Shown: positions 49,100 through 60,733, numbered from the stretch's first letter. The stretch is DNA of 64,000 nucleotides from Pseudooceanicola batsensis HTCC2597 (GCF_000152725.1 NZ_CH724131.1:1165856-1229855); one strand, 5' to 3'. Notes: generated by a model from the letters alone, not told the origin. Made by a program: numbers and translations.

Positions 49100-50122
49100 A
49101 TGGACGCAATCATCCTCCAAATCCTGAACGGCCTGGACAAGGGATCGGCCTATGCGCTGATCGCCCTTGGACTGACGCTGATCTTCGGCACGCTCGGCGT
49201 GGTCAATTTCGCCCATGGCGCGCTCTTCATGATCGGGGCGTTCTGTTCGGTCACCCTCAGCAAGCTGCTGAACCTCAGCTTCGAGACGGTGGATCCGACA
49301 CAGAAGGATTTCCTGGGCAACCCGCTGAAGGTCAAGACCCCCTATGTCGAAAGCTGGTTCGGCCCCGAGGTGGGCGCCACCATCATCGACTGGTCCGTCC
49401 CGCTCGCCATCCTCTTCGCCATCCCGATCATGCTGGTCATCGGCTATGTGATGGAGCGCGGACTCATCAAGCACTTCTACAAGCGCCCCCATGCCGACCA
49501 GATCCTCGTGACCTTCGGCTTGGCCATCGTGCTGCAGGAGATCGTCAAGTTCTACTTCGGCGCCAATCCGATCCAGACCCCCGCCCCCGACGCCCTGTCC
49601 GGCGTGGCGAACCTGGGCGGCGCCCTCGGCCTGCAGATCGCCTATCCGATCTGGCGTCTCGTCTATATCGGTTTCTCGCTGCTGCTGATCTTCGGCGCCT
49701 TCGCCTTCCTGCAGTTCACCACCTTCGGCATGGTTGTCCGCGCCGGCATGGCCGACCGCGAGACCGTGCAGCTTCTGGGCATCGACATCGACCGTCGCTT
49801 CACCATCATGTTCGGCCTGGCCGCCGCCATCGCCGGCCTGGCGGGCGTGATGTACGGGCCGATCAACGCGCCGAACTATCACATGGGCATGGACTTCCTC
49901 GTGCTGTCCTTCGTGGTGGTGGTCGTGGGCGGCATGGGCTCGCTTCCCGGGGCGGTCCTGGCCGGTTTCCTGCTGGGCATCCTCGAGGCCTTCGCCTCGA
50001 CCACCTGGGCCACCACGACGATCCCCGGCATCAACCAGATCATCATCTACCTCGTTGCAATCATTGTCCTTCTCACGCGGCCGCGCGGCCTGATGGGCAA
50101 AAAAGGCGTGATGGAGGACTAA
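49100..50122 (+). CDS. HAAT ABC transporter permease (LivH type)
   Basis: 340 residues from the ATG at 49100 (AGGTGGGG upstream; a GTG three codons earlier lacks a site). It has about eight helices with the LivH signature near the N-terminus, [20 protein letters not shown] and [20 protein letters not shown], and the cytoplasmic EAA-like loop [20 protein letters not shown]. It is slightly longer than Escherichia LivH because of an insert around residues 60-95 ([20 protein letters not shown]). It partners the following LivM-type protein. Confidence 0.93.
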   Translation: MDAIILQILNGLDKGSAYALIALGLTLIFGTLGVVNFAHGALFMIGAFCSVTLSKLLNLSFETVDPTQKDFLGNPLKVKTPYVESWFGPEVGATIIDWSVPLAILFAIPIMLVIGYVMERGLIKHFYKRPHADQILVTFGLAIVLQEIVKFYFGANPIQTPAPDALSGVANLGGALGLQIAYPIWRLVYIGFSLLLIFGAFAFLQFTTFGMVVRAGMADRETVQLLGIDIDRRFTIMFGLAAAIAGLAGVMYGPINAPNYHMGMDFLVLSFVVVVVGGMGSLPGAVLAGFLLGILEAFASTTWATTTIPGINQIIIYLVAIIVLLTRPRGLMGKKGVMED

Positions 50123-50126
50123 TCCA

Positions 50127-51329
50127 ATGCTCGGCCTGAAAAAACACGACCTCAGCCTGCTGATCATCGTCGCCATCCTGACGATGGCGGCCCCCTTCCT
50201 CCTGAACCCGTTCCCGACGGAAAGCGGGATGGCCCAGTTCAACGCGGGCTACCCCGACCTGATGCAGAAGTTCGTCATCTTCGGCATCTTCGCCATCGGC
50301 TTCAACATCCTCTTCGGCCTGACCGGATACCTCTCCTTCGGGCACGCCGCCTTTCTCGGCGTGGGGTCCTATGCCTGCGTCTGGATGTTCAAGCTGCTGG
50401 GCTACAACGTCCTGCCCGGCATCCTGTTGTCGATCGTCGTCTCGGGGCTCTTCGCCCTGCTGATCGGGGTGATCACCCTGCGCCGCTCGGGGATCTACTT
50501 CTCGATCCTCACGCTCGCCTTCGCGCAGATGTCCTTTGCCCTCGCCTATTCGGTCCTGTCGAACCCCAAGTTCAACCTGACCAACGGAGAGACGGGGCTT
50601 CAGGTCTATGCCGACGATCCGCAGTGGTTCCACAGCGACCGCCTGCCCGACCTGCCGCATCTATTCGGCCTGTCGATGCGCGCGACGCACCGGATGGAAC
50701 TGGGCGCATGGGAATTCCAGTTCAACGTGGGCTACTACATGTGCGCGGTGATCATGCTGCTCTGCTTCTACCTGGCGATCCGCATCTTCCGCTCGCCCTT
50801 CGGGCTGATGCTGCGCGCGGTCAAGTCGAACCAGCAGCGCATGAACTACACCGGCCTGAACTCGCGCCCCTACACGCTGGCCGCCTTCGTGATCTCGGGC
50901 ATGTATGCCGGACTGGCCGGCGGGCTGCTCTCGGCCGTCGACCCCCTGGCGGGGGCGGAGCGGATGCAGTGGACCGCCTCCGGAGAGGTCGTGCTGATGA
51001 CCATTCTGGGCGGCGCCGGCACCCTGATCGGGCCCGTGCTGGGCGCGGGACTCATCAAGTATTTCGAGAACATCTTCTCGAAGATCAACGAAAGCGTCCT
51101 GCACGGCTGGTTCGGCTTCCTGCCCGACGGGCTCGAGGACTTCGTCATCACCCTCGTCTATCCCTTCGTGGGCAAGGGCTGGCACCTCACCCTCGGCGTG
51201 ATCTTCATGCTGGTGGTGATCTTCCTGCCGGGCGGCCTGGTCGAGGGCGGCCAGCGCATCGGCCGCCTCTTCCGGGGCAAGAAACCCTCGGGCGCCGCCA
51301 AGTCGGCCACGACCGAACCCGCCGAATAA
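50127..51329 (+). CDS. HAAT ABC transporter permease (LivM type)
   Basis: 400 residues, starting four bases after the LivH-type stop. The LivM signature is clear: [20 protein letters not shown], then [15 protein letters not shown]. The EAA-like loop [20 protein letters not shown] and the glycine-rich [15 protein letters not shown] follow. The C-terminal tail is basic ([20 protein letters not shown]). A loop around residues 155-190 ([20 protein letters not shown]) is an insert relative to Escherichia LivM. It forms the heterodimeric membrane channel with the preceding gene product. Confidence 0.93.
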   Translation: MLGLKKHDLSLLIIVAILTMAAPFLLNPFPTESGMAQFNAGYPDLMQKFVIFGIFAIGFNILFGLTGYLSFGHAAFLGVGSYACVWMFKLLGYNVLPGILLSIVVSGLFALLIGVITLRRSGIYFSILTLAFAQMSFALAYSVLSNPKFNLTNGETGLQVYADDPQWFHSDRLPDLPHLFGLSMRATHRMELGAWEFQFNVGYYMCAVIMLLCFYLAIRIFRSPFGLMLRAVKSNQQRMNYTGLNSRPYTLAAFVISGMYAGLAGGLLSAVDPLAGAERMQWTASGEVVLMTILGGAGTLIGPVLGAGLIKYFENIFSKINESVLHGWFGFLPDGLEDFVITLVYPFVGKGWHLTLGVIFMLVVIFLPGGLVEGGQRIGRLFRGKKPSGAAKSATTEPAE

Positions 51330-51341
51330 GGAGCGAGAGAC

Positions 51342-52106
51342 ATGGGAATTCTCGAAGTCAAGAACGTGAACAAGCGGTTCGGCGGCCTTCAGGCGCTCGG
51401 CGACGTCAACCTGAGCGTGGCGGAGAACACCGTCCATGCCATCATCGGGCCGAACGGGGCGGGCAAGTCCACCCTTCTGAACGTGCTCGTCGGCAAGCTG
51501 ATCCCCGACACCGGATCCGTCATGTTCGACGGCCAGTCGGTGCTGGGCCGCAAGCCCTACGAGATCAACCAGATGGGCATCTCCCGCGTGTTCCAGACGC
51601 CCGAGATCTTCGGCGATCTGACGGTGATGGAGAACATGATGATCGCCTGCTTCGCGCAGCGCGACGGCGCCTTCCGGATGCACGCCGTAGGCTCGATGTG
51701 GAGCGAGAGGGACATCGTCGCGACGGCCGAGGACATGCTGGAGAGCATGAATCTCCAGGACAAGCGCGACATGCACTCGGCCTCGATGTCGCGCGGCGAC
51801 AAGCGGCGGCTCGAGATCGCGATGTGCCTTGCCCAGTCCCCGCGCCTGCTGCTGCTGGACGAACCGACCGCCGGCATGTCGCGGTCGGACACCAACAACA
51901 CGATCGACCTGCTCAAGAAGATCAAGCAGGACCGCGACATCACCATCGCCATCATCGAACACGACATGCACGTGGTCTTTTCGCTGGCCGAACGGATCAC
52001 GGTCCTGGCCCAGGGCACGCCCCTGGTCGAGGACACGCCGGAGAAGATCAAGGGCCACCCGAAGGTGCGCGAGGCGTATCTGGGCGAGTCTCAAGTGGCG
52101 GCCTAG
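51342..52106 (+). CDS. HAAT ABC transporter ATP-binding protein (LivG type)
   Basis: 254 residues, the LivG size. Walker A is GPNGAGKST, the Q-loop region GISRVFQTPEIFGDLTVMEN, and Walker B RLLLLDEPTAGM, followed by the H-loop IIEHDMHVVF. The signature motif reads MSRGDKRRLEIAMCLAQSP in place of LSxGxxR, a mild variant in which Arg replaces the first Gly. The C-terminal BCA_ABC_TP tail (KVREAYLGE) confirms the subfamily. GGAGCGAGAG precedes the ATG. Confidence 0.93.
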   Translation: MGILEVKNVNKRFGGLQALGDVNLSVAENTVHAIIGPNGAGKSTLLNVLVGKLIPDTGSVMFDGQSVLGRKPYEINQMGISRVFQTPEIFGDLTVMENMMIACFAQRDGAFRMHAVGSMWSERDIVATAEDMLESMNLQDKRDMHSASMSRGDKRRLEIAMCLAQSPRLLLLDEPTAGMSRSDTNNTIDLLKKIKQDRDITIAIIEHDMHVVFSLAERITVLAQGTPLVEDTPEKIKGHPKVREAYLGESQVAA

Positions 52107-52114
52107 GCCGGACG

Positions 52115-52135
52115 GGGTGGGGCGGACCCCCACCC
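52115..52135 (+). terminator. intercistronic hairpin between the two ATPase genes
   Basis: GGGTGGGG-CGGAC-CCCCACCC, an 8-bp GC stem, lies nine bases after the LivG-type stop. It shares its GGGTGGG core with the hairpin at 48976-49002. There is no T run; a role in messenger stability is more likely than full termination, since the next operon gene follows. Confidence 0.65.
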
Positions 52136-52191
52136 TACAGGTTATTCATGGGGCGGGATCGCCTCCCCGTCGCAGGACAAGGACGAAAGAC

Positions 52192-52947
52192 ATGAACGTC
52201 AAACCCGACTTCTCCAAGGGCAGGAACTATGCCGAGACAGCCCCGGCCTTCCTGTCGGTCTGGAACATGGAAGCCTATTACGGCGAAAGCTACATCGTGC
52301 AGAACATCTCGTTCAACGTGCACGAGGGCGAGATCCTCGCCCTGCTGGGCCGCAACGGCGCCGGCAAGACCTCGACCCTGCGCGCCATCGCGCGGATGGA
52401 CAATCCGCAGGTCACCCATGGCGAGATCTGGCTCGACCACCAGCCGCTGCACAACATGGCCTCGCACCAGGCGGCGCAGGGCGGCATCGGCCTCGTGCCC
52501 GAGGACCGCAGCATCATCCCCGGCCTCACGGTCGAGGAAAACCTCCAGCTCGCCCAGATCGCCCCGCCCGTCGGCTGGTCGATCAACCGGCTTTACGAGC
52601 TCTTCCCCCGCCTCGGCGAACGCCGCAAGCAGGAAGGCGTGACGCTGTCGGGCGGCGAACAGCAGATGCTCGCCATCGCCCGCGCCCTGGCCCGCGACAT
52701 CAAGGTGCTGCTGCTCGACGAACCCTACGAGGGTCTCGCGCCGGTCATCGTCGACGAGATCGAGAAGACCCTGCGCGTCATCAAGGAACAGGGCATCACC
52801 ACCATCCTCGTCGAGCAGAATGCCGTCCGGGCCCTTGAACTCGCCGACCGTTCCGTGATCCTTGATACCGGCTCCGTCGTCTTCGACGGCAGCGCGAAAG
52901 AGGTGCTCGGCAACGCCGAACTGCGCGAAGAATACCTGGCCATCTGA
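52192..52947 (+). CDS. HAAT ABC transporter ATP-binding protein (LivF type)
   Basis: 251 residues from the ATG at 52192 (AGGACGAAAGAC upstream). Walker [10 protein letters not shown], the LivF-specific [20 protein letters not shown], signature [16 protein letters not shown] and Walker [14 protein letters not shown] are intact. An N-terminal extension of about 20 residues ([20 protein letters not shown]) precedes the usual start and is unusual for LivF. It completes a full five-component HAAT importer (binding protein, two permeases, two ATPases). The acs gene starts 98 bp later on the same strand. Confidence 0.93.
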   Translation: MNVKPDFSKGRNYAETAPAFLSVWNMEAYYGESYIVQNISFNVHEGEILALLGRNGAGKTSTLRAIARMDNPQVTHGEIWLDHQPLHNMASHQAAQGGIGLVPEDRSIIPGLTVEENLQLAQIAPPVGWSINRLYELFPRLGERRKQEGVTLSGGEQQMLAIARALARDIKVLLLDEPYEGLAPVIVDEIEKTLRVIKEQGITTILVEQNAVRALELADRSVILDTGSVVFDGSAKEVLGNAELREEYLAI

Positions 52948-53044
52948 GGATGGCCCGCGCCCCGCGCCGGTGAGGAGCGGCACGGGGCACCGCCTTGCAA
53001 GGCACGTAAGGCACGTCATGCACTGGAAGAATGGAGGATCTGTG

Positions 53045-54994
<1,950 letters not shown>

Positions 54995-55439
54995 CACCAC
55001 CCGTCCACCCGGATGGCGGACCGAAGCGTGAGGATCACGGTTCGGTCCGCTGCCCTGCGGGACCGACCGCCCCGAGGCGCCGGTCCGGGCCTCGCTCCGG
55101 TCGCCTGAGCCGCCCGGGCGACCGTCGCGGAAGCCCGGGATCGAAGATCGTCGAACCGCGCTGCGGCCTACGTCCGGAGGCGCCCGATCCTGGAACCGGC
55201 GTGTTTCCACCGTGAACTATCTTGTGATGGAACCCGGCGATTCCCCATCGGCAGCGAACTGCCCCGGACTAAATATTCCAATGAGTTACCGTGCCACATG
55301 GCTGCGACACGCGCGTTCACAGGACACAATTCCCCTTTCTACGGCATCGCTCCCGCAAGTTCTCGCCGCCGCGCCATATCGGGTTGGAACGATACCCTCC
55401 GCGCGGTGTTGGTCCGGCGAAGCAGAAAGGAGACTAGCA
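54995..55439. other. 445 bp without a gene after acs
   Basis: The left end holds the acs hairpin terminator (55016-55050). The rest is GC-rich without a credible frame until about 55200. From there the base composition becomes more mixed, and the segment before 55440 should hold the promoter of the PRC-barrel gene; I cannot place its boxes reliably. Confidence 0.5.
55016..55050 (+). terminator. hairpin terminator of acs
   Basis: GCGGACCGAA (55016-55025) pairs perfectly with TTCGGTCCGC (55041-55050). The inner bases CGTG and CACG extend the stem. It starts 22 bp after the acs stop. No T run follows. Confidence 0.7.
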
Positions 55440-56306
55440 ATGACCAATCTCAAGACCCTCTTGATGTCCGGTGTTGCCGTGATCAGCCTCGCCGCACCCG
55501 CAGCCGCCCAGTCGGTCGATACCTCCAACATCGGGTCGTCGGATGTCGATTCCACCGCAAGCACCTACGGGGTGGACACGCAGTTCGACGGCAGCACCTC
55601 GGCGGATGCCGAAGCCGACACGGCGACGGACGAACTGAACACCAGCACCACCGCGAACGCCGAAATCGACGCGGCCACGGACGACGCCGACACCACTGCG
55701 TCCGCTGATGCCGGCTCCGACGCGGCCACCGACGAATTCGACACGGATGCGACCGCCGACGCCGGGACCGACGCCGGCACGAACGCGAACGCCTCGGGGT
55801 CCGCATCGGTCGATACGCAGACCGCGCAGGACGACAGCCAGATGGATGATGGCTCGGCAACCGCAGATGCCGCGACCGGCATGAACGCCGAGACCGATCT
55901 GGCGGACGACGCGACGGATACCGACATCACCAATGACACGACGGCCGATACCGGCACGACCGACATGGCGGAAAACGACGCCGGTCTGACGGGCGGCGCA
56001 AGCAGCGAGACGACCGCAGGCACCCTGATCGGGCTCGACGTCGCCAGCTCGGCCGGGGAATCCATCGGCGAGATCGACGATGTGGTCGAGATCAACGGTG
56101 AAACCATGGCAGTCGTCGGTGTCGGCGGGTTCTTCGGACTGGGTGAGCACAATGTCGCTCTTCCGGTGACCGAACTGATGTACGACGGCGACACCATCAC
56201 CGCCCGGGGCTACACGAGCGAACAGCTCGAGAGCATGGCCGAATACAACGACGAAACCGCGACCTCGCTCGAAAGCGATGCGACGGTCAGCCTGGGCCGC
56301 TCGTAA
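55440..56306 (+). CDS. secreted acidic low-complexity protein with PRC-barrel domain
   Basis: 288 residues from the ATG at 55440 (AAAGGAGACTAGCA upstream). A Sec signal peptide (LLMSGVAVISLAAPAAAQS) is followed by about 150 residues made almost only of Asp, Ala, Thr, Ser and Glu in irregular repeats (for example TADAGTDAGTNANA). A C-terminal PRC-barrel (about residues 195-265: GTLIGLDVASSAGESIGEID, then GFFGLGEHNVALPVTELMYD) closes the protein. PRC barrels bind metal-linked, RNA-processing or photosystem partners; exported alphaproteobacterial versions are of unknown function. The acidic linker probably expands freely in the periplasm and may bind cations. The gene is monocistronic with its own terminator. 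Confidence 0.85.
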   Translation: MTNLKTLLMSGVAVISLAAPAAAQSVDTSNIGSSDVDSTASTYGVDTQFDGSTSADAEADTATDELNTSTTANAEIDAATDDADTTASADAGSDAATDEFDTDATADAGTDAGTNANASGSASVDTQTAQDDSQMDDGSATADAATGMNAETDLADDATDTDITNDTTADTGTTDMAENDAGLTGGASSETTAGTLIGLDVASSAGESIGEIDDVVEINGETMAVVGVGGFFGLGEHNVALPVTELMYDGDTITARGYTSEQLESMAEYNDETATSLESDATVSLGRS

Positions 56307-56326
56307 GAAAATTACCATGACCTTAG

Positions 56327-56354
56327 GGGGCTGCCGTTCCGGCGGCCCCTTTTT
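56327..56354 (+). terminator. Rho-independent terminator of the PRC-barrel gene
   Basis: A 10-bp stem GGGGCTGCCG/CGGCGGCCCC (one G-T pair) with a three-base loop is followed by TTTTT. It begins 20 bp after the stop. Confidence 0.9.
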
Positions 56355-56544
56355 CATGCCGGGGCCGCGCCCGACCCGGCGGGATGACCGGCCCCCCATG
56401 TCCGGCGCCGCGGTCCCGCCGCGGCCGCGAGAGACCGGCACGTGCCGTCTGCGCTTTTCTCCCCCGGAGACTTGCCTTATAAGCGGGCCAATTATGAGCG
56501 ACAAAGCCGCACAAGACGGCCCGTAACCTCTGGCGAGGATCTGC

Positions 56545-57048
56545 ATGACCAACAAGACGACCGAAGCCGACGTGGCCTTCATCAAGGCGCTGGCGGAACT
56601 GCTGCGCGACAACGAACTGACCGAGATCGAGGTCAAGCGCGACTACGGCGAAGACGACAGCCTGAACGTCCGGGTTTCGAAAAAAGTCGAATACGCGGCC
56701 CCCGCCCCGATGCCGGCGCTTGCCCCCGCGGCCCCGGCACCGGTTTCGGCGCCCACGGGCGATCACGGCGCAGCCCCGGCCACGGCCGACGCGATGGACG
56801 ATCCGGCCCAGCACCCCGGCGCCGTCACCTCGCCTATGGTGGGCACGATCTACATGCAGCCCGAACCGAACGCCCCGGCCTTCGTCAAGGTCGGCGACAG
56901 CGTCAGCGAGGGGCAGACCCTCCTGATCGTCGAGGCGATGAAGACGATGAACCAGATCCCCGCGCCGCGCGCCGGCGTGGTGAAACGCATCCTCGTCGAA
57001 GACAAGGCGGCCGTGGAATACGGCGCGCCGCTGATGATCATCGAATAA
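56545..57048 (+). CDS. accB: acetyl-CoA carboxylase biotin carboxyl carrier protein
   Basis: 167 residues with the BCCP layout: an N-terminal helical part (VAFIKALAELLRDNELTEIE), an Ala/Pro-rich linker (PAPMPALAPAAPAPVSAPTG), and the biotinyl domain. The biotinylated lysine is near residue 133 in VEAMKTMNQIPA, and the domain ends with the usual YGAPLMIIE. It carries biotin between the carboxylase and transcarboxylase sites of the enzyme that starts fatty-acid synthesis. It lies 12 bp before accC in the conserved accBC operon. Confidence 0.97.
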   Translation: MTNKTTEADVAFIKALAELLRDNELTEIEVKRDYGEDDSLNVRVSKKVEYAAPAPMPALAPAAPAPVSAPTGDHGAAPATADAMDDPAQHPGAVTSPMVGTIYMQPEPNAPAFVKVGDSVSEGQTLLIVEAMKTMNQIPAPRAGVVKRILVEDKAAVEYGAPLMIIE

Positions 57049-57060
57049 GGCCCGCGGCGC

Positions 57061-58410
57061 ATGTTCGAGAAGATACTGATCGCAAACCGGGGTGAGATCG
57101 CCCTGCGGGTCATTCGCGCCGCGCGCGAGATGGGCATCCGCTCGGTCGCCGTCCATTCCACCGCCGATGCCGATGCGATGCATGTGCGCATGGCGGATGA
57201 ATCCGTCTGTATCGGCCCCCCCTCGGGATCGGAAAGCTATCTGCACATCCCCGCGATCATCGCGGCGGCCGAGGTGACGGGCGCCCAGGCGATCCACCCC
57301 GGCTACGGCTTCCTGTCGGAAAACGCCGCCTTCGTGCAGATCGTCGAGGATCACGGCATCACCTTCATCGGCCCCACGGCCGAACATATCCGCGTCATGG
57401 GCGACAAGATCACCGCCAAGGACACGATGAAGGCGCTCGGCGTGCCCTGTGTGCCTGGCTCGGACGGCGGTGTCCCCGATCTGGCCGCCGCGCGGAAGCT
57501 GAGCGGCGAGATGGGCTATCCCGTCATCATCAAGGCGACCGCCGGGGGCGGTGGCCGCGGCATGAAGGTGGCCCGCTCGGAGCAGGAACTCGAAAGCGCC
57601 TTTCAGAACGCGCGCTCCGAGGCCAAGGCGGCCTTCGGCAACGACGAGGTCTATATCGAGAAATACCTCACCACGCCGCGGCATATCGAAATCCAGGTCT
57701 TCGGCGACGGCAAGGGCCAGGCGGTCCACCTGGGCGAGCGTGACTGCTCGCTCCAGCGCCGCCATCAGAAGGTCTTCGAAGAGGCGCCCGGCCCCTGCAT
57801 CACCCCCGAGGAGCGCGCCGAGATCGGCCGCGTCTGCGCCGATGCCGTGGCCCGGATCAACTATGCCGGCGCCGGCACGATCGAGTTTCTCTATGAAAAC
57901 GGCGAGTTCTACTTCATCGAGATGAACACCCGCCTGCAGGTCGAACATCCGGTAACCGAGGCGATCTTCGGCGTCGATCTCGTGCGCGAACAGATCCGCG
58001 TGGCCGAGGGGCTGCCGATGTCCTTCACCCAGGACGACCTGACCATCAACGGCCATGCCATCGAGGTCCGGATCAATGCGGAAAAGCTGCCAGAATTCGC
58101 GCCGCGCCCCGGCAGGATCACCGCCTATCACGCGCCCGGCGGCCTCGGCGTGCGGATGGATTCGGCGCTCTACGACGGCTATTCCATCCCGCCCTATTAC
58201 GACAGCCTGATCGGCAAGCTGATCGTCCACGGCCGCGACCGCCCCGAGGCCCTCGCCCGGCTCGACCGCGCGCTCGGAGAGCTGATCGTCGATGGTGTCG
58301 AGAACACTGTGCCGCTGTTCAACGCCCTGCTGCAGGAACCGGACATCCAGTCCGGCACCTACAACATCCACTGGCTCGAGCACTGGCTGGCCCAGGGCAA
58401 GCTGGGCTGA
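57061..58410 (+). CDS. accC: acetyl-CoA carboxylase biotin carboxylase subunit
   Basis: 449 residues, the standard AccC length. The N-terminal domain begins [20 protein letters not shown]. The ATP-grasp glycine loop is [18 protein letters not shown]. Catalytic-region motifs are [19 protein letters not shown] and [20 protein letters not shown], with the C-terminal domain phrase [13 protein letters not shown]. It carboxylates biotin on AccB using bicarbonate and ATP. The accA and accD subunits are not in the window, which is normal. Confidence 0.98.
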   Translation: MFEKILIANRGEIALRVIRAAREMGIRSVAVHSTADADAMHVRMADESVCIGPPSGSESYLHIPAIIAAAEVTGAQAIHPGYGFLSENAAFVQIVEDHGITFIGPTAEHIRVMGDKITAKDTMKALGVPCVPGSDGGVPDLAAARKLSGEMGYPVIIKATAGGGGRGMKVARSEQELESAFQNARSEAKAAFGNDEVYIEKYLTTPRHIEIQVFGDGKGQAVHLGERDCSLQRRHQKVFEEAPGPCITPEERAEIGRVCADAVARINYAGAGTIEFLYENGEFYFIEMNTRLQVEHPVTEAIFGVDLVREQIRVAEGLPMSFTQDDLTINGHAIEVRINAEKLPEFAPRPGRITAYHAPGGLGVRMDSALYDGYSIPPYYDSLIGKLIVHGRDRPEALARLDRALGELIVDGVENTVPLFNALLQEPDIQSGTYNIHWLEHWLAQGKLG

Positions 58411-58543
58411 CACGGGGGGCCTGTCGCGTGCAATGGTGCGCCTGGAATACCCGGCAGGTGCCGCACCAAGCGTCGCGAGATACTCGCTTTCCGCCAATCG
58501 CCGTGTAAGATGAGCAACGGACAGGTGGAAAACCGGGGCTGAC

Positions 58544-59197
58544 ATGAAAGACCACGACGCCAGCGATCTGACGCCGGACCTTTTGCTGCATGCCTACGCG
58601 TCGGGTATCTTTCCGATGTCCGAGCACCGGGACGACCCCGAGATCTTCTGGGTGGAACCGCGCCGAAGGGGCATCATACCGCTCGACGGGTTCCGCACCT
58701 CGCGCTCGCTCTCCCGGGCTCTCCGGCGCGACGACTATAATGTTACGATCAACCGTGACTTCACCGGCGTCCTCGACGGCTGTGCGGATCGTGACGAGAC
58801 CTGGATCAGCGGCCGCATCGTGGCCCTCTACCACCAGCTTCACCTCAGCGGCTATGCCCATTCGCTCGAGGTCTGGCGCGAGGGCGCGCTGATCGGCGGC
58901 GTCTACGGGGTCGCCCTGGGCGGCGCCTTCTTCGGCGAAAGCATGTTCTCGCGCCGCACCGATGCCTCGAAGATCGCCCTCGCCTGGCTGGTCGCGCATC
59001 TACGGAACGGCGGGTTCGAACTCTTCGACACGCAGTTCCTGACGCCGCACCTCGCCTCGCTCGGCGGGATCGAGGTCAGCCGTGCCGAATACCGGTCACG
59101 CCTGGCCGAGGCGCTGGTGCATCCGGCCGCCTTCACCACGCCCGCCCTGCCCGCTTCGGGTCAGGAGGTCGTGCAGCTCAACACCCAGACATCGTAG
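58544..59197 (+). CDS. aat: leucyl/phenylalanyl-tRNA--protein transferase
   Basis: 217 residues, the Aat size. Family motifs are LLHAYASGIFPMSEH near the start, IFWVEPRRRGIIPLDGFRTS, TWISGRIVALYHQLHLSGYA and HSLEVW, then LGGAFFGESMFSRRTDASKI and DTQFLTPHLASLGGIEVSR. It adds Leu or Phe to N-terminal Lys or Arg of proteins, marking them for ClpAP through ClpS. It is often downstream of accBC in this group. Its last 37 bases overlap the convergent DUF2155 gene. Confidence 0.97.
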   Translation: MKDHDASDLTPDLLLHAYASGIFPMSEHRDDPEIFWVEPRRRGIIPLDGFRTSRSLSRALRRDDYNVTINRDFTGVLDGCADRDETWISGRIVALYHQLHLSGYAHSLEVWREGALIGGVYGVALGGAFFGESMFSRRTDASKIALAWLVAHLRNGGFELFDTQFLTPHLASLGGIEVSRAEYRSRLAEALVHPAAFTTPALPASGQEVVQLNTQTS

Positions 59198-59544
59198 CGG
59201 AAATGGTCCAGCGCGTTCAGCGCGGGGGACGAGGCCACCATCCAGCCCGAGAAGATCGGATCCGAGGATTTGGCCGGCTCGGTGATCGTCATGAAGGCGT
59301 AGGCGTCGCCCGCCGGATTGCCCGCGGGATAGCGGCATTCCCACATCGTGATCGACAGCTTGCCCACCATCACGGCCGTCCCCGAGGGGACCGAGACGTC
59401 GCGCGTCTCGCCATTCATCTTGTCCAGCCCGCGCAGCACCGCCCCCGTGCCGACCGACACGTCCTCCTGCGCGCGGAGCGGTGCGACCGGCGCGGCCAGG
59501 GCGGCCAGGGCCAGGCCAAGCGCAAGGGCGGCGCCGCACCTCAT
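59161..59544 (-). CDS. DUF2155 domain-containing periplasmic protein
   Basis: 127 residues. A Sec signal peptide (GAALALGLALAALAAPVAPL) is followed by the DUF2155 core: GAVLRGLDKMNGETRDVSVP, KLSITMWECRYPAGNPAGDA, then SDPIFSGWMVASSPALNALD. The function is unknown. The gene follows mlaD with a four-base overlap and is third in a conserved alphaproteobacterial operon with the NDUFA12 homologue. Its 3' end overlaps the convergent aat gene by 37 bp. Confidence 0.92.
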   Translation of the reverse strand: MRCGAALALGLALAALAAPVAPLRAQEDVSVGTGAVLRGLDKMNGETRDVSVPSGTAVMVGKLSITMWECRYPAGNPAGDAYAFMTITEPAKSSDPIFSGWMVASSPALNALDHFRYDVWVLSCTTS

Positions 59545-59990
59545 TGCCCGTCGCCCCCCGCGACGAATTTCATGAGCAGCGACACCAGGCTCACGGCGCC
59601 CTGCGTGTCCAGAACCTCGTCGCCCTCGGCATAGTTGAACGGGGATCCCCCCGGCAGGATCTCGACGAAATTGCCGCCGAGCAGCCCTTCCGAGGAGATG
59701 ACGACCGAACTGTCGTCGGGTATCTCCACGCCGTCGCGCACGGTGAAGGTGGTCCTTGCCCGGAAGGTCGCCGGGTCGAGGTCGATGCCCGTCACCGAGC
59801 CGACCTTCACCCCGGCAAGACGCACGTCCGTTCCGAGGGCGACCCCCTCGGCCGACCGGAAGGAGGCGGAGAGCGGATAGCCCGCGGGGCTGCCGCCGAT
59901 CCCGGCGATCCGGCCCGCATGGACCGCGAACCCCAGGGCCAGGGCCAGCACGGCCCCGCCGACGACGACTTCGGTGGTGGTGCGGGACAT
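59541..59990 (-). CDS. mlaD: MlaD-like outer membrane lipid asymmetry protein
   Basis: 149 residues. One N-terminal membrane anchor (TEVVVGGAVLALALGFAVHA) is followed by a single MCE domain (YPLSASFRSAEGVALGTDVR, then LAGVKVGSVTGIDLDPATFR) and the terminal GLLGGNFVEILPGG. In the Mla pathway MlaD forms a hexameric ring that shuttles phospholipid between the inner-membrane MlaFEB complex and the periplasmic carrier. The other mla genes are not adjacent. It is co-transcribed with NDUFA12 (six bases upstream) and DUF2155. Confidence 0.93.
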   Translation of the reverse strand: MSRTTTEVVVGGAVLALALGFAVHAGRIAGIGGSPAGYPLSASFRSAEGVALGTDVRLAGVKVGSVTGIDLDPATFRARTTFTVRDGVEIPDDSSVVISSEGLLGGNFVEILPGGSPFNYAEGDEVLDTQGAVSLVSLLMKFVAGGDGQ

Positions 59991-59996
59991 CGCCCC

Positions 59997-60380
59997 TTAC
60001 TCCGGGCTCCAGGCCTCGTAATCCTGCCGGGTGGCAGGTTCAGGCCGCCGGATCGAGCCGGCGGGCGCATAGGCCTGCGGTGTGCCGGTCAGGTTCGGAA
60101 GATGGGGCTTTTCCCAGTCCTTGCGCTTGAACGGCGTCTCGCTCGGAACCTCGTCATAGGTGTGGTGCAGCCAGCCATGCCAGTCCGGGCTGACCCGGCT
60201 CGCCTCGGCCTCGCCGTTGTAGATCACCCACCTCTTCTTGCCGTCGGCGGTCGTGTAGAAGGTGTTTCCGGCATCGTCCTCGCCGACCTTGGTCCCCTTG
60301 CGCCGGGTATAGAGCATCGTGTTCAGCGTGGCGCCATGCCACCACGTCGCCGCACGCAGAAGGGAGTTGAGAATGCCCAT
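59997..60380 (-). CDS. NADH:ubiquinone oxidoreductase 17.2 kDa subunit homologue (NDUFA12)
   Basis: 127 residues from the ATG at 60380 (GGAGGCTTGGC upstream). Conserved segments of the NDUFA12 family are [52 protein letters not shown] and [16 protein letters not shown]. It is an accessory subunit of complex I found in mitochondria and alphaproteobacteria and helps stabilise the peripheral arm. It lies apart from the nuo operon, as is usual in this group, and heads the mlaD-DUF2155 operon. Confidence 0.95.
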   Translation of the reverse strand: MGILNSLLRAATWWHGATLNTMLYTRRKGTKVGEDDAGNTFYTTADGKKRWVIYNGEAEASRVSPDWHGWLHHTYDEVPSETPFKRKDWEKPHLPNLTGTPQAYAPAGSIRRPEPATRQDYEAWSPE

Positions 60381-60733
60381 GCCAAGCCTCCGAAGAACTT
60401 TCCCCTGATATGGCCCATTCCCGCCGCGAGGTCCAGCGCAAGGGTGCCGCGATTTGCCGATGGACCGGCGCACAAGCGCCGCCCCTGCCCGATCCTTGCG
60501 GCCAGCGCCGTCCTCAACACCACCGCCGTCGTTACCGGGCCCGACCCGAGGATCTCCCGGCCCCCGCGCGACGCCCGTTCCGTGCGCCTTGCGGCCCGAG
60601 GCTTTCCCTGACCGGCTTCCTCCGGCTCCCCACCCGCGGGTCTGCCGAGCCGCCGCGCCTTCTCGGATCGGGGGGATCCTCGGGTCGCGCCCGAGGATGA
60701 CGTCGCGCCCTTGAACACGGGTGGGCTTGGGCC
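60381..60733. other. 353 bp without a gene; contains a CCGAGGAT palindrome
   Basis: No credible coding frame. At 60676-60698 a perfect 9-bp palindrome, ATCCTCGGG-TCGCG-CCCGAGGAT, lies 35 bp after the ridA-like stop and may terminate that gene. A partial copy (CCCGAGGATCTCCCGG) lies near 60545-60562. Palindromes with this core are widely scattered between genes in alphaproteobacteria. Confidence 0.6.

Noticed and set aside
48667..50139. Long alternative plus-strand frames over the LivH and LivM type genes
   Set aside because: Low-complexity Arg/Pro/His composition and full overlap with clearly homologous transporter genes.
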